A stretch of DNA of 64,000 nucleotides. It comes from Blumeriella jaapii (Eukaryota > Ascomycota > Leotiomycetes > Helotiales > Drepanopezizaceae). The translations under genes were made by a program, and so were the position numbers. The notes under the pieces are model-generated. The model saw only the letters and a program-made list of their open reading frames with translations, was not told the DNA's origin and did no database searches. Shown piece by piece: positions 1 to 13,190 of the stretch; the stretch's first letter is position 1, and each line of letters begins with the position of its first letter. Location: NCBI GenBank assembly GCA_009599575.1, contig VWND01000013.1, positions 930,001-994,000 of the forward strand. Direction: 5' to 3'.

Positions 1-3000
1 TAGCGAGCTGTTCCCCAGGGCCCCTGTTTGATTTTTGCTTTTCATGGGCCACTGCTCCATTACTTCGGAGCCCTTCTTGATATAGACACGGGCATGACGA
101 GGATCGTTAGTCCCTCACGCACACGGATCAAGTACCGAATCGATCTATGGATGGTCGGTGAACGGAAAGGAAAAGGCCTATGGCCTAGGGGTACTTCGTT
201 GCCGCAACGCCTTTCGCTCTCCGAGTCACCGAGTACTGTACATGGCCATCGATATCCGAATCTTCCCCATGGCGCGTCAAATGCATCCGCCTCTGGTGCT
301 TGTCCAGCTACGCGCTCGTCTCCGGTGTGTTGCTTCGAAACAAACTGCAAAGTGCTTGTTTTTTGTTCGAGAAGATGATGATCAGCGGGGAAAACCAACC
401 CTTGGACTGGGTATACGAGTGTGTGTTTAAACGCCCGAAACGCAAATCCGCGTCGAGCAATATCGTGCCGATGCTTCCGGGAGTTCTCATGACGCGTCCA
501 GCGTCCAGCTTGCGGGCGGAACCATTCTCTCGCCCGGGGAGCCAAGAATACGACAAATGATCAGTACTGTACTGTACTGTACAAGTGAATCCCGGCCGGC
601 CTTGGGTTGCTTTTGTCTGGCCTTTGCAGGTACAGTACAGTACCGCGCAGGATCGTGGCGGTGCAGGAATGAATGTATCCTTACCATCACCAACACGCGT
701 AACGTCCCATCGAGGCTCACCATTCATGGGTTGTTCAATCCGACCTTGAGGACAATATCTCCTTAGCGTTTGGTGTTGTCGAGCGAGGCTCTTCCGGCGG
801 CTCACAAACCCATACGAACGGAAATAGCGTGTAGGCTCATACCCAAGCAAACCACATATCATGTTACTTCATCCTCCTCCAGCACGTCTCGATTACTTTT
901 GTCCGAGCTGCCATGTTACTGCTTCGTCATGTCCTCAAGCTACGAGCGTACCTGGTTGGGAAGGTCCGTTGAAAAAGAAGCCGTACGGAACACCATGCTG
1001 GAGGTGGTTCACGCCTGCGCCGGCGGTCGCAGCAGAGAGAAGCTCTGCATGTTCAAGGATGACGCCAGGGAATGGACTCCGGACTCGCATTCTACAGTAC
1101 AGTACAGTGTACTCGTTCGATATCTTGGGACAAGCGGTGCGGCGACGTGACGGCACCGTCATTTGCACGATGTGGATATCAACGAGAGGCAGCGAGCCAA
1201 AAATGCTTTTTCTCGGCGGGCGAGCAGAGGCCTATAGCCGAACTTCGATCCTGGAACCCCAGGGATCTCGGGCCCTCTATCGCCATCCTGTAAATCCCAG
1301 CACCGACGACGTGGCCCTGGTGATTGACGAGTCTGCAGTTTTGTTTGGATCCGGACCGTCTCGTGCATGTCTCTTCGTTTCGTTCCGGTCCCGAGAACCA
1401 AGGCTGGGAAAACAACAACTTCATAGGACAGCTGGCCGGCAAAAGCAACTCGGCACATGCACGCTGGCTTTTGCCGTATGTTGGCAGCGCGACAACCATG
1501 GTGCAGTTCTGGCGTGGGATCGTGGGGGGTTATGTTTCCTTTTACGCCAGCCTTCACGGAGACGTTAGCTGTCAAATCACAGGCGACAAACTGTTCCGGT
1601 GTTTGCACTAGCAACATGTCTCCCTGCATCTCTCCTCGTGGCGATCATCAAACACTGGCATTTTCTGCCATGCAAATCTCGCAATATCCCCCGGGTTGGG
1701 GACAGGAAAATCCGAAAGTATCAAGCCCCTACATACACAGTGTTCGGGAGCTGGCTCATATCAGCATGGATCAGAGGCTGTGGATACAGCGTAGCATGCT
1801 GTACTGTACTGTTACATTACATCCCAACATATTTCTTTTGATATACACATAAAGTAGGCACCAAAGCGAGATCGCTGTATGTACACTACAGTACAGTATG
1901 TAGAAGAGGCTTTCCCCCCAGGTATCCCTGTTCCGAGAATCCTTATGAAGAAGTCATGTTCGGTCCACATTCGACATCGTCAGATGTATACACACATGTA
2001 TGTGACAGATATCCGGGGAGTGGTGTCCGATGTCCAGATGTCCGGAAAAAGCAACCCCAGGACCCCGAAAGTACAGCCAACCAAGACGGTCGATGCCACG
2101 ATGGGCAAAGCTTGCGAAAGCAGGATACGGAAGTGCTCCCAGGGAAGCCGCACGAAGCAGTCCCTCCGAATAGACAGACCTTGCGGTTTCGTTTTCTGGT
2201 GGGTCGAAGCCATGCTTCAAGTCAAGCCGCGTTGTATGGACTCGGTACCTACCAGATAGAGAAGTGCGTTGGAGAAGACAAAGACCAGCAGCCCTCCCTG
2301 GTCGACAGGGGAAGAAACGAGTAATGAAAACCAGCAGGGCATACAAATGAGTCGGTTAAGTAACCTGGTATTTGCCAAAGCATCTACCGGTCAGTTTCCC
2401 ACACGTCTGATGAAATCAAAGGCCTTGGTAGTGCAACGGATTTTTTTTCCCCGCTACGAGGTTTGATCTTGCTCTGTTCATCTTGGGAAAATGGCATACT
2501 ACAGTACGTGGACACATGAAGTTGCGCGTGTGTTCCGGACAGTGAATTCTTACAGCCGCCAAATACCTCGAAGTTTTTAACGAGTACTTTTCTTTCTTTT
2601 TTTACGACGATAGCATTTAAATGCAAAATAATATTTCAAATTATAAAGCGCATATTATTAAGCTATGGTTTCGTAATATAAGTATGAAATTAAAGCTTTT
2701 TTCGCCGGATTTTAACCCGATCGGAAACTTATAAAAAATATTTAAACCAAAAATAATTGAGCTTAAATCAAAGCTAATAGTTATGAAAAACAATAATATA
2801 ATACAACAGTTTTTAATAAAAACTGTAGAAAAAGCGTGAAAGCTTCCGAAAGATCAGTTGTTAAATAAACTAGCGAAGGGGATGCAAAAGAGGATAAACG
2901 CTGTTAAGGCTGAAAATGGGTGGTATACTAAACACTGATTGAAATCGAATATTCTTTCGATTTTCAGCTTTCATTTAAGCTATTTGTATTTAAAATCGAT

Positions 3001-5183
3001 TAATTATTGGTGGAGTTATGAAGTTGTAAAGGTAGTAGAATTTTGTTGGGGTACGGTCGTCAGATTGCCAACATACAATTTCTGCCACAGGTCCCAGAAA
3101 TCTCTTTTACCAGCTACTGGATCGTTCGGAAAGTCGTTATCCCGTATATAATACGTGCTCTCTTGTATTTTAAATAGGGGTCCAACTCGTGGTAGAGTGA
3201 GAACGACGCCACTCACCACCGCATTATCACCTGTTATATCTAGCCCTTTAGAAAGGCCATGGCTTCACAGAACTCGAAAGAAGTATCGGCCGTGGCTGCA
3301 AACCAACGTCTGCAGAGCTGTCTGTTTAAGAGAAACTTGAAAGAATATTCTAGCACCCGGCACTTGAGGATTCGATAATACACTATCATCGCACAAACGG
3401 CGGTGGAGCCCATCGACAATGGCCTTCATTTATATGCAGGGAGGGGACCTTGATATATAAAGTAAAATGGCCGTCCTGTGGTAATTTCTACCTATTAACT
3501 AGCTTAATCCTCCTTTCTACAGGTGGATGATATATATGTATGTATCACGGCCATCACCCAGCCAAAGGTACACAAACAGACAACATCTTCTCATTCCTTT
3601 ATTCCGTCGTACCCCCCTTCTCCTTCACCAGTTTCCGTAAACAACACATTAAAAGCAGCCCCAACCACCACACCTACGCAAAGCGACCCATCACGAACGG
3701 GCTGGATGTCTTAGTCCACATAAAGCAGTAAGTAAACAACGCTAAGATTCCCCATTAGTATCCTCTACCCCCAACCCGAGCTCGTCTCGACGCTGAAATC
3801 GAAGTAGACAGACAGACATGCTTCACTGTCCTGTCCATCTGGGATCCCAGCCGCCGCCTCTTTCACAACATCGCACTCTCCGCCCTCCACACCTCTTAGG
3901 ATAAGAAGAAGGGCTTTGGCAGCATGAGGAGCGAAGATTTTGACATCTGGAGACTAAGATGGATGGTCTTCTCGACAGTGAGCTGTGCGGGCAGAATGAT
4001 CTCGAGAGGTACAGCTGTAGGAGTAAGTGTGAGTGCTGGTGAGAATGGCCCGCGGGTTCCCTTGCAACTAACTCTCTTCCTCGGGACGGAGGGGGAGAGA
4101 GAGGTGCTACACGATGCTGGACTCTAGTAACCAGGCTAGCAGTATGCTGGAAAAACGGACGGTTTTTTTTTTGAACCAGGGGCGATGGAGATGGTAGCCG
4201 TTCGCCTTGGAGCTGTTAGCGTTTAGAGGTTGTGTGTAAGTAAGGACTTCACCTCCCCCCCTCCCCCCCCCCCCACACCTCCGCCCGACCTGCCTTCTAG
4301 TGACCGACACAAGATCCAAGAGAGCACGAGAGCATTCCTTTATTTATGTTAATATACGAGGAGCAGCGACCTGGAAAACACGAGAACAAGCAAGAGAACC
4401 AACCACCCCCCCACAGGACACCACAGACAAAGCACACGACTAGTTTACGGTCCTCGCGCGTAGTAGGCACTGCCTACACGAATCTCAAGATACGACCAGG
4501 ACCTCTCTCCGCACGAAGACTTCATTATCTCGTCGCCTCCAATCCAACCAAGTGGTTACTTACTCACTTTACGCAAAGTGTCTGGCCCAGCCTGTCGAAA
4601 CCCTACACGGCCTTCGAAGCGCAAAATAGGAACCAAATGGAACGGGGAAACTGAACGGGAGAAGTGGCAGGTATCACGGGGACAAGGAGCGAGGGCCGAG
4701 GAAGGGGGATGGGATGAAATGAGATGACGAGCATCTTAGGTTTGCATTTTTGGATTAGGAGGCAAGGAAAGGAGGTTCGAAGTCGGGCTCCGTTGCAAAC
4801 TAGTCGGACGCGCCGATACACTTCGTCAATCCCCCGGATCAGATTTTCGTCTTTTTGATTGGGTTTCTTAACTCCTTCGCTCTCTGTTCGATGAGTTTGT
4901 TATGCAAGGAGGTAGGTATTGGTTACATGCTGGGTGATACAGTTGAAGGGAGGACTGATGAGAGTGGATGTAAAGGCAGTAAGCAAAAGAATGGCAGAAT
5001 GGTAAGCGGGACGAGACTAAAACTACCGGGTAGGCCGAGGGGTTCTATTGACGAGGGTACTATCAAAAAATCTATTGCTGTATCTAAAGGCTTCTCAGCT
5101 CTAGCGGGAGCTGATCTACGAGATAGAAGTGTTTGATCATGTGACTTATAAGTGAGATGATCATGGACCCAAGATTCAATCAA
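1..5183. other. Left intergenic region, no recognisable gene
   Basis: No open frame here resembles a known protein; the open frames are short, overlap on both strands and lack conserved motifs. The stretch holds several TACTG/CAGTA pentamer runs (about 561-583, 631-643, 1091-1106, 1800-1812, 1885-1898), an AT-rich island (2570-3060) and a C-run near 4255-4275. It may contain untranslated RNA or decayed repeats, but nothing can be assigned. Confidence 0.6.
2570..3060. repeat. AT-rich island, possible decayed mobile element
   Basis: Base composition drops sharply to strongly A+T-rich compared with the flanks, with many TA steps and no open frame of note. It contains a perfect short inverted repeat (2807-2825, 8-bp arms around a 3-nt centre). 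In Pezizomycotina such islands are often repeats mutated by RIP, so a RIP-degraded transposon remnant is plausible. No terminal repeats or transposase motifs were found, so this remains inference. Confidence 0.4.
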
Positions 5184-7175
5184 TCATTCGGAATCAGACT
5201 CCACTAAAGTATCGTCAGTAAGCGAAACATAAAGAGGCATTGCGAGGTGTGTAAAAGATAGCAGTGACGAGCAGTACGCTGCTGGGCAATCGAGTATCGT
5301 GTTACATCCCGAAATGGAAAAGAGAAAACCCAAAACTTACCAACAGTGGTGAACTTCTTAACGACCCTTTCAATACCATCCAAACCCATCTTCAGCGTCT
5401 CCATCTTGGGTCCGTAGGAGAACCGGACAAAGTGATGACAGGGACTGTCAAACAGATCCCTTCGCTTACTCGGGTTCAGATCGAAGAAGATTCCAGGCAC
5501 AACAATGACCTTTTCTTCCAGGCAAGCCTGGAAGAAGTTAAGTCCGTCGGCAATTTGTTCAGGAAGACCCTCGAGATCGAGCCAAAGGTAGAAAGTGGAG
5601 TCGGGAACTTCTTTAATATGGAAACCCATCTTGCGCAGGCGATCGACGACGTAGTCACGCTTCTCACGGAAATGCAGTTGGAGGGCTTTCATCTCGGCGC
5701 GAACTTTGTCGGGCTCCATCATGGAAACAGCGGCTTCCTGGAAAGGAACGTTGGCGCCTCCATCGAGGTAAGAGCCGCAGGAACCAATGGCTTGGATGAA
5801 TTCCTGAGTGCGTTAGACTTCCCGTGTTCATCTCAGGACCACAACAACACAACGAGAGGACAAGAAGAAACGGAGAGCGAATGTATAAGTACCTTAGGCC
5901 CGATAATCCACGCAATTCTCCACCCAGGAAGTCTGAACCTCTTGGTCAGACCATCGATAATCAGCACATCATCCTCATTGACGTCGACAATGTTTTCGGC
6001 AGCACTGATAGTAGTTCCGTCACAATCACTCGTGTAATTGTATCCACCATAGAACTCGTCCATCACAAGGGTAGCTCTATCTCTGCAAATGTCCTGAATC
6101 TCCGCCAGCTCGGGATTCTTCACGACCTTTCCAGTAGGGTTACGTGGGTTCGAAGTCAAGATGACTGAGGTACCACGAGCAATCTCTTCGGCGATCTTGT
6201 CGGGATGAATGTGGTACCCATCTTCTTCAGACAGCGGAGAGGGGATGGCTGCAAACTGTGCGGCAATCACACATCAGCGGTGTCTCTTACAACATAATTG
6301 CCGTCCCAGTAGAAAGAACCAAGCAGAAAGGACCGCCCGGCCAAGAAATTGGTCTCGGCAAGTTGGCCAACCCCTCCATTCATCTCTCCGGCAGGTAAAC
6401 AAATGCGCAGCGTAAGAGACAGGACTCACGTTCTTGAATAGTGACAGCATTTCATTGTACGCCGTGTAATCCGGGATGAAGAAGCCCAGATACGCGTTGT
6501 TCAACACAGCCGCCATTCTGATCAAGCCGGCACGGCCTCCTGGCACAATACACACATTCTCCCAACTGTACTGACTTTTCTTGCCCTGGCGATGGTGCAC
6601 ATTGTACAAGTTGGCGACCGCGGCTCGCAAGCTCTTGATACCCGCGGTAGGGCCGTATTCGCGGCCGGCCATGGTGATGTCAATGTTGTGGGGGCGCTCG
6701 AACGAGCCTGCGATCTCATCGTCTACTTCAGGCGCTCCTTGCCCCAAGTTCGCCCACAGATCGGGCTCCTCCTGGAAGCCGTGCTCGTAGGCACGCTCGG
6801 TACACCAGATTACACCTGTGGAGGCACGGGTGGGATCGAGGCCGGCGTGGGGACGGTGGCCTTCGTGGGCATTTCGGAATTGCTGGTGGATGTTGGAGTT
6901 AGTTTCTGGGTGCGCCTGGGTCAGCCAATACTCGCATCAGCTTGTGAAATTTGCCTCCGGGCCACTACGCTGATTCTGACACGTCCATGTGCAACATATC
7001 CATCTGTATAGCTGAGAGAGGAGCAGAACATACCATTCGCACTAGGCTCGTGGGTACTGAAGCGTCTGGCAGCCTTGGTCGAGGGCCTGGGAGTCCCGGT
7101 GTTTCTGTTCATCGAGAACTTGCGGTTCTGGAAGGTCAGGTTCCTGACGGTGTCTCTCGTTGATTCTGATGCCAT
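5184..7175 (-). CDS. PLP-dependent aminotransferase, class I/II (fold type I)
   Basis: Reads as a fold-type-I aminotransferase of the ACC-synthase/aspartate-aminotransferase-like group. Visible marks: REYGPTAG near the N-terminus, TSNPRNPTGKVV (substrate/PLP loop), VMDEFYGGY (Asp and Tyr contacting the PLP ring), GLTKRFRLPGWRIAW (the Lys that forms the Schiff base and a following phosphate-binding Arg), and FVRFSYG near the C-terminus with the carboxylate-binding Arg. Exons from the sequence: about 7175-7034, 6930-6430, 6255-5893, 5803-5341 and 5203-5184, all with GT-AG introns; the last exon adds only a few codons (ESDSE, stop). The first junction does not fit: exon 1 ends in phase 1 but exon 2 needs phase 0, so either the 5' model or the sequence is off by a base. 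The N-terminal ~45 residues are Arg/Ser/Thr-rich. The substrate cannot be predicted. Confidence 0.85.
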
Positions 7176-8271
7176 GGTTGCTCGTTGCTTGTTTGCTTCT
7201 GAAGCGTCCAGGGGCTGACGGAGGAAGTATTGGTGGAAGAGGAGGAAGAACTAGAGGGAGCTGAGGGACGAGGCTCTCAGGCTTAGACGGTGTTGGAAGC
7301 AAGAGGAGCAGTGGTGTAGTGAGGAACAGAGAAGATGGGGGAGGGGATGCCGGAGTATATAAAAACGTGGATTCATGCCACTTAGAGCGGCAGCGGCAGC
7401 TTTCACCCCGCCAACACCGGTGAGCGGTGAAGTGTGTAAAGCGAGGTACGAAAGCTAAAGTATCGACTTGATCGGCGAAACCGACAGTTAGGCTTTCTCT
7501 GCGACAGTATGGCCAGCATGATACACAGCACGAAAGTTACCTTCGAATCCTTTAACAAGCAAAGCGCAAGTGGAGCCTCTACGAGGTTGATATTCACACA
7601 GAACCAATCACATGAAGCGACTCGCCGTGTAAAGGTCTCTCAGTACCTCCGTACATCGTACGAAGGTACAGCTTTGACGTGTGCTCCACACGTTTGCCAG
7701 GGAACTGATACACGGCGGAGAACGAAGGAAACCGAGTGAACATTATTTCGGCCCATTCGTCAGGGGGCCAGTGGCAATTCCCGCAGCTCGGAGGGGAAAC
7801 AGAGCGAAAACATGACGAAGCCATCCATTGGGGGCAAAGTATGTTTGTCGACAACCAGATGCGAGGTACCTGACTCGCCCACAATCCTCCTCTAATTTGG
7901 GAAAAACGTCGTTCTGGGTCGTCAAAGGTGTCCTTGTTCCAGGTAGGCAAGCTGCGACTAATAAGAGCCGAGCTGGCGGAGCTCATGCCTCAAGGGCTCA
8001 ACAGCACAGGCTGAGGCATTTTCGTTTTGAAACGACGATACTCCCTCCCAGGACCCTGAGGGTGGGCAGCAAGGGTTCTACATACTACAGTATTGTGCTA
8101 CTTAGTACTGTAGGGAAATCAGAGTTCCCAAGGGTTCGGGGGGTGATTGATACGCCTGGGACGAGCACAGTACAACGGTAAAAATACATACACTCTCGCT
8201 ATCTACTCTGTACGCATCCACTGCCAACTTCAGAGGCACCTGTTCGGTGACGTAAACCACATGAAACGTAC
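7176..8271. other. Intergenic region between aminotransferase and V-ATPase genes
   Basis: About 1.1 kb between the start of the aminotransferase and the stop of the V-ATPase gene, both on the minus strand. It should hold the aminotransferase promoter (7176 upward) and the V-ATPase 3' end. A T/A-rich stretch at 7356-7365 on the plus strand could serve as a TATA-like element, but I cannot fix it. No gene seen. Confidence 0.5.
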
Positions 8272-11009
8272 CTAGCTAATATCTGCCGCGCTCTCGTCCT
8301 CTTCCAGCATGGTCCGGAAGCTAAATGGCTCGAATGGGATACCGTCACCCATGAAATGCTTGCTCATAGCTTCAACCCAATGCAAACGCAGCGAGTGAAG
8401 CATGGCGCTGGTACCCTCCATGACAACCAGCACGGCTACAGAAAGGAAGAACCAGACGGCAAAGAACACAGTGACAGCGATGACGCCAATGACACCCGTC
8501 ATAGCGAGGCCGTTGGCAAGCGTCATGGTCCAAAGGACGACAGACAGCTGCTGATGGGCGAGAGAGAGCGCCCAGAGGCGCAAGTAAGACGCAGTGTGGG
8601 ACACGCAGTTGAGGCAGAATTCTAACATCGTTTGTTAGCGACTAAACTTTCAGAGATCAACAGGCCAGGCTTGGAAAAACATACCAATCGTGTGGATGAC
8701 CTGGTGGATCATAACCTCGCTGAACTCAAACTCTTCATGCTCCTCATCATCACCGAGACCCTGCGTAATCATAGCAACCCCCTCGCCATCACTGTTCATG
8801 CTGGCTCTTCCGTCTAATGTGTTGCTGTCGTCGTCGTCTCCATCCAAAGCACTGACGCGAGAGGTCTCGCCAAGCCCTCGGTATCCTTTAGCATGAGTCT
8901 TGTTGTTCTCATGACGGAGGTACAGAGGCTTGAGGAAAAGTAGGATGGGAACTTGGACAAGAGCAATGAGGACCAGGAAGATCTGAACGCCTGCTTGGCC
9001 ACCATACAGCGGCTCTTCAATGGTACCAGGAGATAGGAACATGTAAATCAACATGTTGAGTAGTCCTGGAGGCGATGCTCCAATGGCGTACCAGTCAATG
9101 GACCACTTGTAGACAATGGTGAAAACAAGATACCCGAAAATAGCCTGGAAAATATCATTCCAGGGACGAAGACACCCCAGATGTCGATAGGTGTCTTGAA
9201 GTGGCGGGCGTTGATGTATGATAGACAAAGCGAGTACGTCATATGGCACCAGCCCATCAAGATACTAAGCTTCATCTTGTAACTGTTGGAGAACAAGAGG
9301 TCATTCTCCGTACCGTGCCACATCCAATCCAGACCGAACGGGTAGCGATAGCCGCTCTTCAATGACGCAGTGAGAACATCACCCTCCTTCCATCCCTCAG
9401 GTATGTCCCATTCCCAGGCACTGGGGAAGATGGAGAGCGACTTCGAGAAGACGTCGTTGTAAATAAGGCCAGTGTACATGGAGAATATGCCCATCATCAA
9501 CATGATGTACCGCCCATAGTACGCCATAGAGAACAGTTCATCGCGGACCTTCTTGAGAGGTTTTTCCCAGTAGATCATGGCGGAAGCAGCGGCGAACATG
9601 ATGAATCCGTGTCCGAAATCACCGAACATGACAGCAAATAAGAATGGAAAAGTAACGATAGTAGGAAGACCCGGGTTGACTTCCTGATACTTGGCAGTTC
9701 CGTAGGCATTGATGATGGTCTGGAAGCCCTCTGTAAACCTGTTCGTCTTCTGGTACGTAGGAGGGGTTTTATTCGTCCGGATTTCATTGATGATGGAAGG
9801 AACAGAAAGTCCAGCTCTGTTGTTGACGTCGTGGAGCGTGGATTTGATCAGCTGCAAAGAATTGGTAGGGCACCAAGCCTCTGCAATCAATGTCTTCCTC
9901 GCATGGTCATAGGAGAACAGATTCAACGTCTGGTAAACAGCCTTCTCCTTCTTGATGATGACCATCCAAGCAGCCAAGCTCTGCGCGATCTGTGCCAACT
10001 CTGCGTCAAGAGTTGTTTTAGTGTTATTCAACACGTTGCCTAGGTCTCCAAGCCTGGTGTTGACCTCGTGAATCTGATCTCTTCTCAGATCACTATTCTC
10101 ATCCACACTGTAAAGATCCGCGCCCAAGACTCGGAAATTTTCCTGATCTTGGCAATGAGCTCCTTCCCATGCGCGAAGATAACAAACACGTTCTTATTGA
10201 CAGCTTCGTTGTTCGTAGGATCGACGAGAGGTTCTGGGATTTCGGATTGGTTCATGTAAAGATTTCCTCGCAACGTGCGCCACAAGATGCGTTCGAAAGC
10301 TGCCACTCTATCTCTGGGAATGACACCAGATACAAATCCAATGTTCATAACAGAGAATGAGCGTTCTGCATCGCCATTTTGAGCAGGTTGCTCAACATCC
10401 TGCAACAGGGGAGCATCGTCGTCGTCGTTCGAGGCTCGGATTCCCTCGACATTGCCGTGCGCTCGATCGAAGAATCCTCCCGCCTCTCTCAGCACCCATC
10501 TCCACTCAGTCAACTCCACCTCTCTCTTTTTTAATGTCTCGTAGCTGTCATTGAGCGATGCAACTCGTTGTTCAAGGCTCTGGCTGCGATCTGCCAGCTC
10601 ATCAATTTCGGAGGCGGAGGGGGCAGCTAGACTGTCGACATCGAGATCAATCTTTCGGAGAGGAATTCCAGCCTTCTCCATCTGCGTGTGGAAGAAGCCT
10701 ACCCAATGTCAGCTGGCTGTTGTTTGTAAACGTTCATCGAGCTTACGAAGCTGTCGCTCGACATTGTCGAGTCTTCTGATCTCCTGCGTGAAGGTTCGCT
10801 GGAAAGCGGTAACGTCCGAATTGAGCTGTCCCATTATCAGCACAGCTCTTTAACCAGATCTCTCGCCCCCGTGTACATACATCTCTGAACTGTATCTGTC
10901 CAAGCTCACCCAGGGCGCTGACAATCTCGCGGCCGATTTCGTTGGCGATGTATAGTTGGACCATGCTCATGTCCGCAGACCTGAACATGGTATCCTCGTG
11001 GCGTACCAT
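8272..11009 (-). CDS. VPH1: V-type proton ATPase subunit a (Vph1/Stv1 family), two apparent frameshifts
   Basis: Subunit a of the membrane V0 sector, which forms the proton half-channels of the vacuolar ATPase. The start is at [19 protein letters not shown], the canonical V-ATPase a N-terminus. Exons: 11009-10881, 10825-10747, 10698-8685, 8621-8272, GT-AG introns. The N-terminal ~400 residues are a coiled-coil-rich cytosolic domain; membrane helices begin near [13 protein letters not shown]. The essential proton-path Arg is in [12 protein letters not shown] near residue 757, in the last exon. Two places break the frame: about 10126 (KISES then LGADLYSV, one T missing) and about 9149-9152 (PGMIF then FQAIFGYL, one T missing from a T-run). 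Adding one T at each restores a standard protein of about 857 residues. Both breaks sit at T-runs in an essential gene, so sequence error is likelier than decay. Confidence 0.93.
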
Positions 11010-13190
11010 GACGAAGCAGAAAGGGTATGCCCGGTACTTCTGCGATGGTTGGTGATAGCTCGACGAGCTTGGGGCGGGCGGGTTGATTGCAAGTCGTGGT
11101 CGTTTGAAGGGTAACGACTTTCGCCAGCCGTCATTGCCTGTCCAAGTCATGTGACTAAGCTGCTACTATCTTGGCGCTTCGGCTTGCGCCTCCTCAAGGC
11201 ACTGCAGAACAGCTGTCCTTCAACGAAGGACTGGATCCAGGACATTGTGGATAAGTTCCACACATCTTGGTCTATAGTCTGTACACCTACACAGGTACAC
11301 AAAGTGGATAGTAATTGAAAGCTGCGTTGTGGTCTCAAACAAGGCCTTACATGTAGTCTCCACATTCAGCTCGCGATCCTTCTACTAAAGTCTTACTTTC
11401 CTCGCATTTTGGTCACACGGCTCGTTGAATGTACAAATACACATCTAAAGAGTATCTGTTATATGCTGTGCGGAGCTGAAAAAAAAAACAGATAATCTGA
11501 CATTCAGAGTAACAGACTCGGGCGATGCGGAAGACAAGTCCATGTCTCTAATCTCGATACCCGTCCTATATCGCAGCTCGGAAATCACAAGTAGTCGCCG
11601 GTTTGGAGCCACCTTTTTAAGAATATGAGCTTGCCTGCAAGTACAAGTTGGGCTAACTCTTAGAACGAAAGCTGAGTTCTGACTGGCAACTAAGGTTAGG
11701 GAAAGTAGAGGACACCAACGAGACCCGAGGTTTACAGAACGTTTTCGTGGTTCCAAAATTGGACGATACCAAAATCAAGCTAGAGTGTCTTATCCGTTTG
11801 TGGATGGTTCATCCTTCTCCAGATTTGTGGAGTGAAGGATGTCGAATCATTTTCAGGGTTTCTTTCGGTTAATTGTTTACTTCTCCTCACAACGTTGGAC
11901 ATCTAGAAGAGCCATTGATTTGGCTCGCGATTGCCACAGCGAGCCCAGAATAACTTGGTTGACACAGTAAACATAGCACTGAAGTATAAATGGTTTCAAC
12001 GAGCCAACGGCCCAACCAGTCGCAGCCGTGACTTCCAGTGCCCCCATCCCTTTTCCTCCCCTCTTACTCTTCATGATAGCCAACATACTCAAAACTGCCA
12101 TCATTTCATTTCGAATCGCCTCCCTATTTCCCAGAAACACCATCTTCCCTCTCTTGTTCCTCCCGCTACTTGTGGCATCCACGCCATAAAAACATCCCCC
12201 GTCCTAGACAATACTGTACAAGCTTCGTCCCGTGGCCACGGCCCCCAAGAGCCTTGACTTCAGGTCCGCGACTCCACTTCCATTCAAACTTCTCCTCTAC
12301 TTGCCCCCAGGTAAAAGAAAACGGAAGACCAGATCGTTAATGAATATGCCGTCTTTACTGCGCTTGATTTGGTGCGTGGGAGCTGAAATTGCACCTGGCC
12401 CTGGCTGAAAGGAAACGAGGTTCGTCGTGTTATACCAATCTTGGGAAAATTCGGCTGTCACGAGTCGGGAAGACATTTTGGATCCAGAAGCGTGTAGCAC
12501 TGCGGAGGGCTCGCTGCTCCAACCGCTGTGTTGTGATGTAGAAGAGGGATTGGGGTCTTCTTTGCGGAGAGCGATCACAAGGTCTGAATGTGAGCCCGAG
12601 GCGTGATAGAACCCGAATGAGGGGGAAAGCGGAGGGGCTGTAGTTTTGGAGATCGGCCCAGCAGTAAAAGGCGACTGACTTCCTTTCCATTTGAAACAGA
12701 TCAGGAAAGGTGAGGTATCGACCACAATTCGAGATCAAATTATCTGACAACGATACACCGATTAAAATCGTAACGTAACTGGTCTGAGCCATCCCACTTC
12801 TTCCTTCAAATAAAGTAAAACAACCACCTTGACTACAAAAAACGAAAAACATCGCAAAAAAAGCCCAAGAAGAGAGAGAATAAAGTCAGTAGAGAATCAA
12901 GGGATAGCAGCCGGCCGGGTCCCTGTGTCATGCTCAAGTTTGAGCACATGCCGTATAGCTAGAAATGTTACCTTCGCCCTGGTGGCCAAGATGAATGTTT
13001 TACCACGCTTGGTGAAGGTAATCACATCTTATCTACAACATAGGAACTGTTGATGGTAACAGGAACGGAAAGAATTTAGAGGGGATTTGACCGTGCGGGG
13101 CCTTCACTCACTAGCGCTCATTTCTGTGATACCTCATATAAATTTCCTCCTTCAGCGCACATTGACAGAAATGTATCAGAGTAAAGCACA
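11010..13190. other. Divergent intergenic region upstream of V-ATPase a and 2OG oxygenase
   Basis: About 2.2 kb separating two divergently transcribed genes. Open frames on both strands are short and show no family motifs. The sequence next to 13191 should hold the oxygenase promoter; no clear TATA box was seen. The stretch near 12820-12880 is purine-rich on the plus strand. A small or noncoding gene is possible but not supported. Confidence 0.5.

Noticed and set aside
3016..3219. Short minus-strand frame beside the AT-rich island, possible transposase fragment
   Set aside because: No catalytic residues or terminal repeats; too short to assign.
11877..12852. Open frames in the V-ATPase/2OG oxygenase intergenic gap
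   Set aside because: Short, overlapping on both strands, no domain or splice structure.
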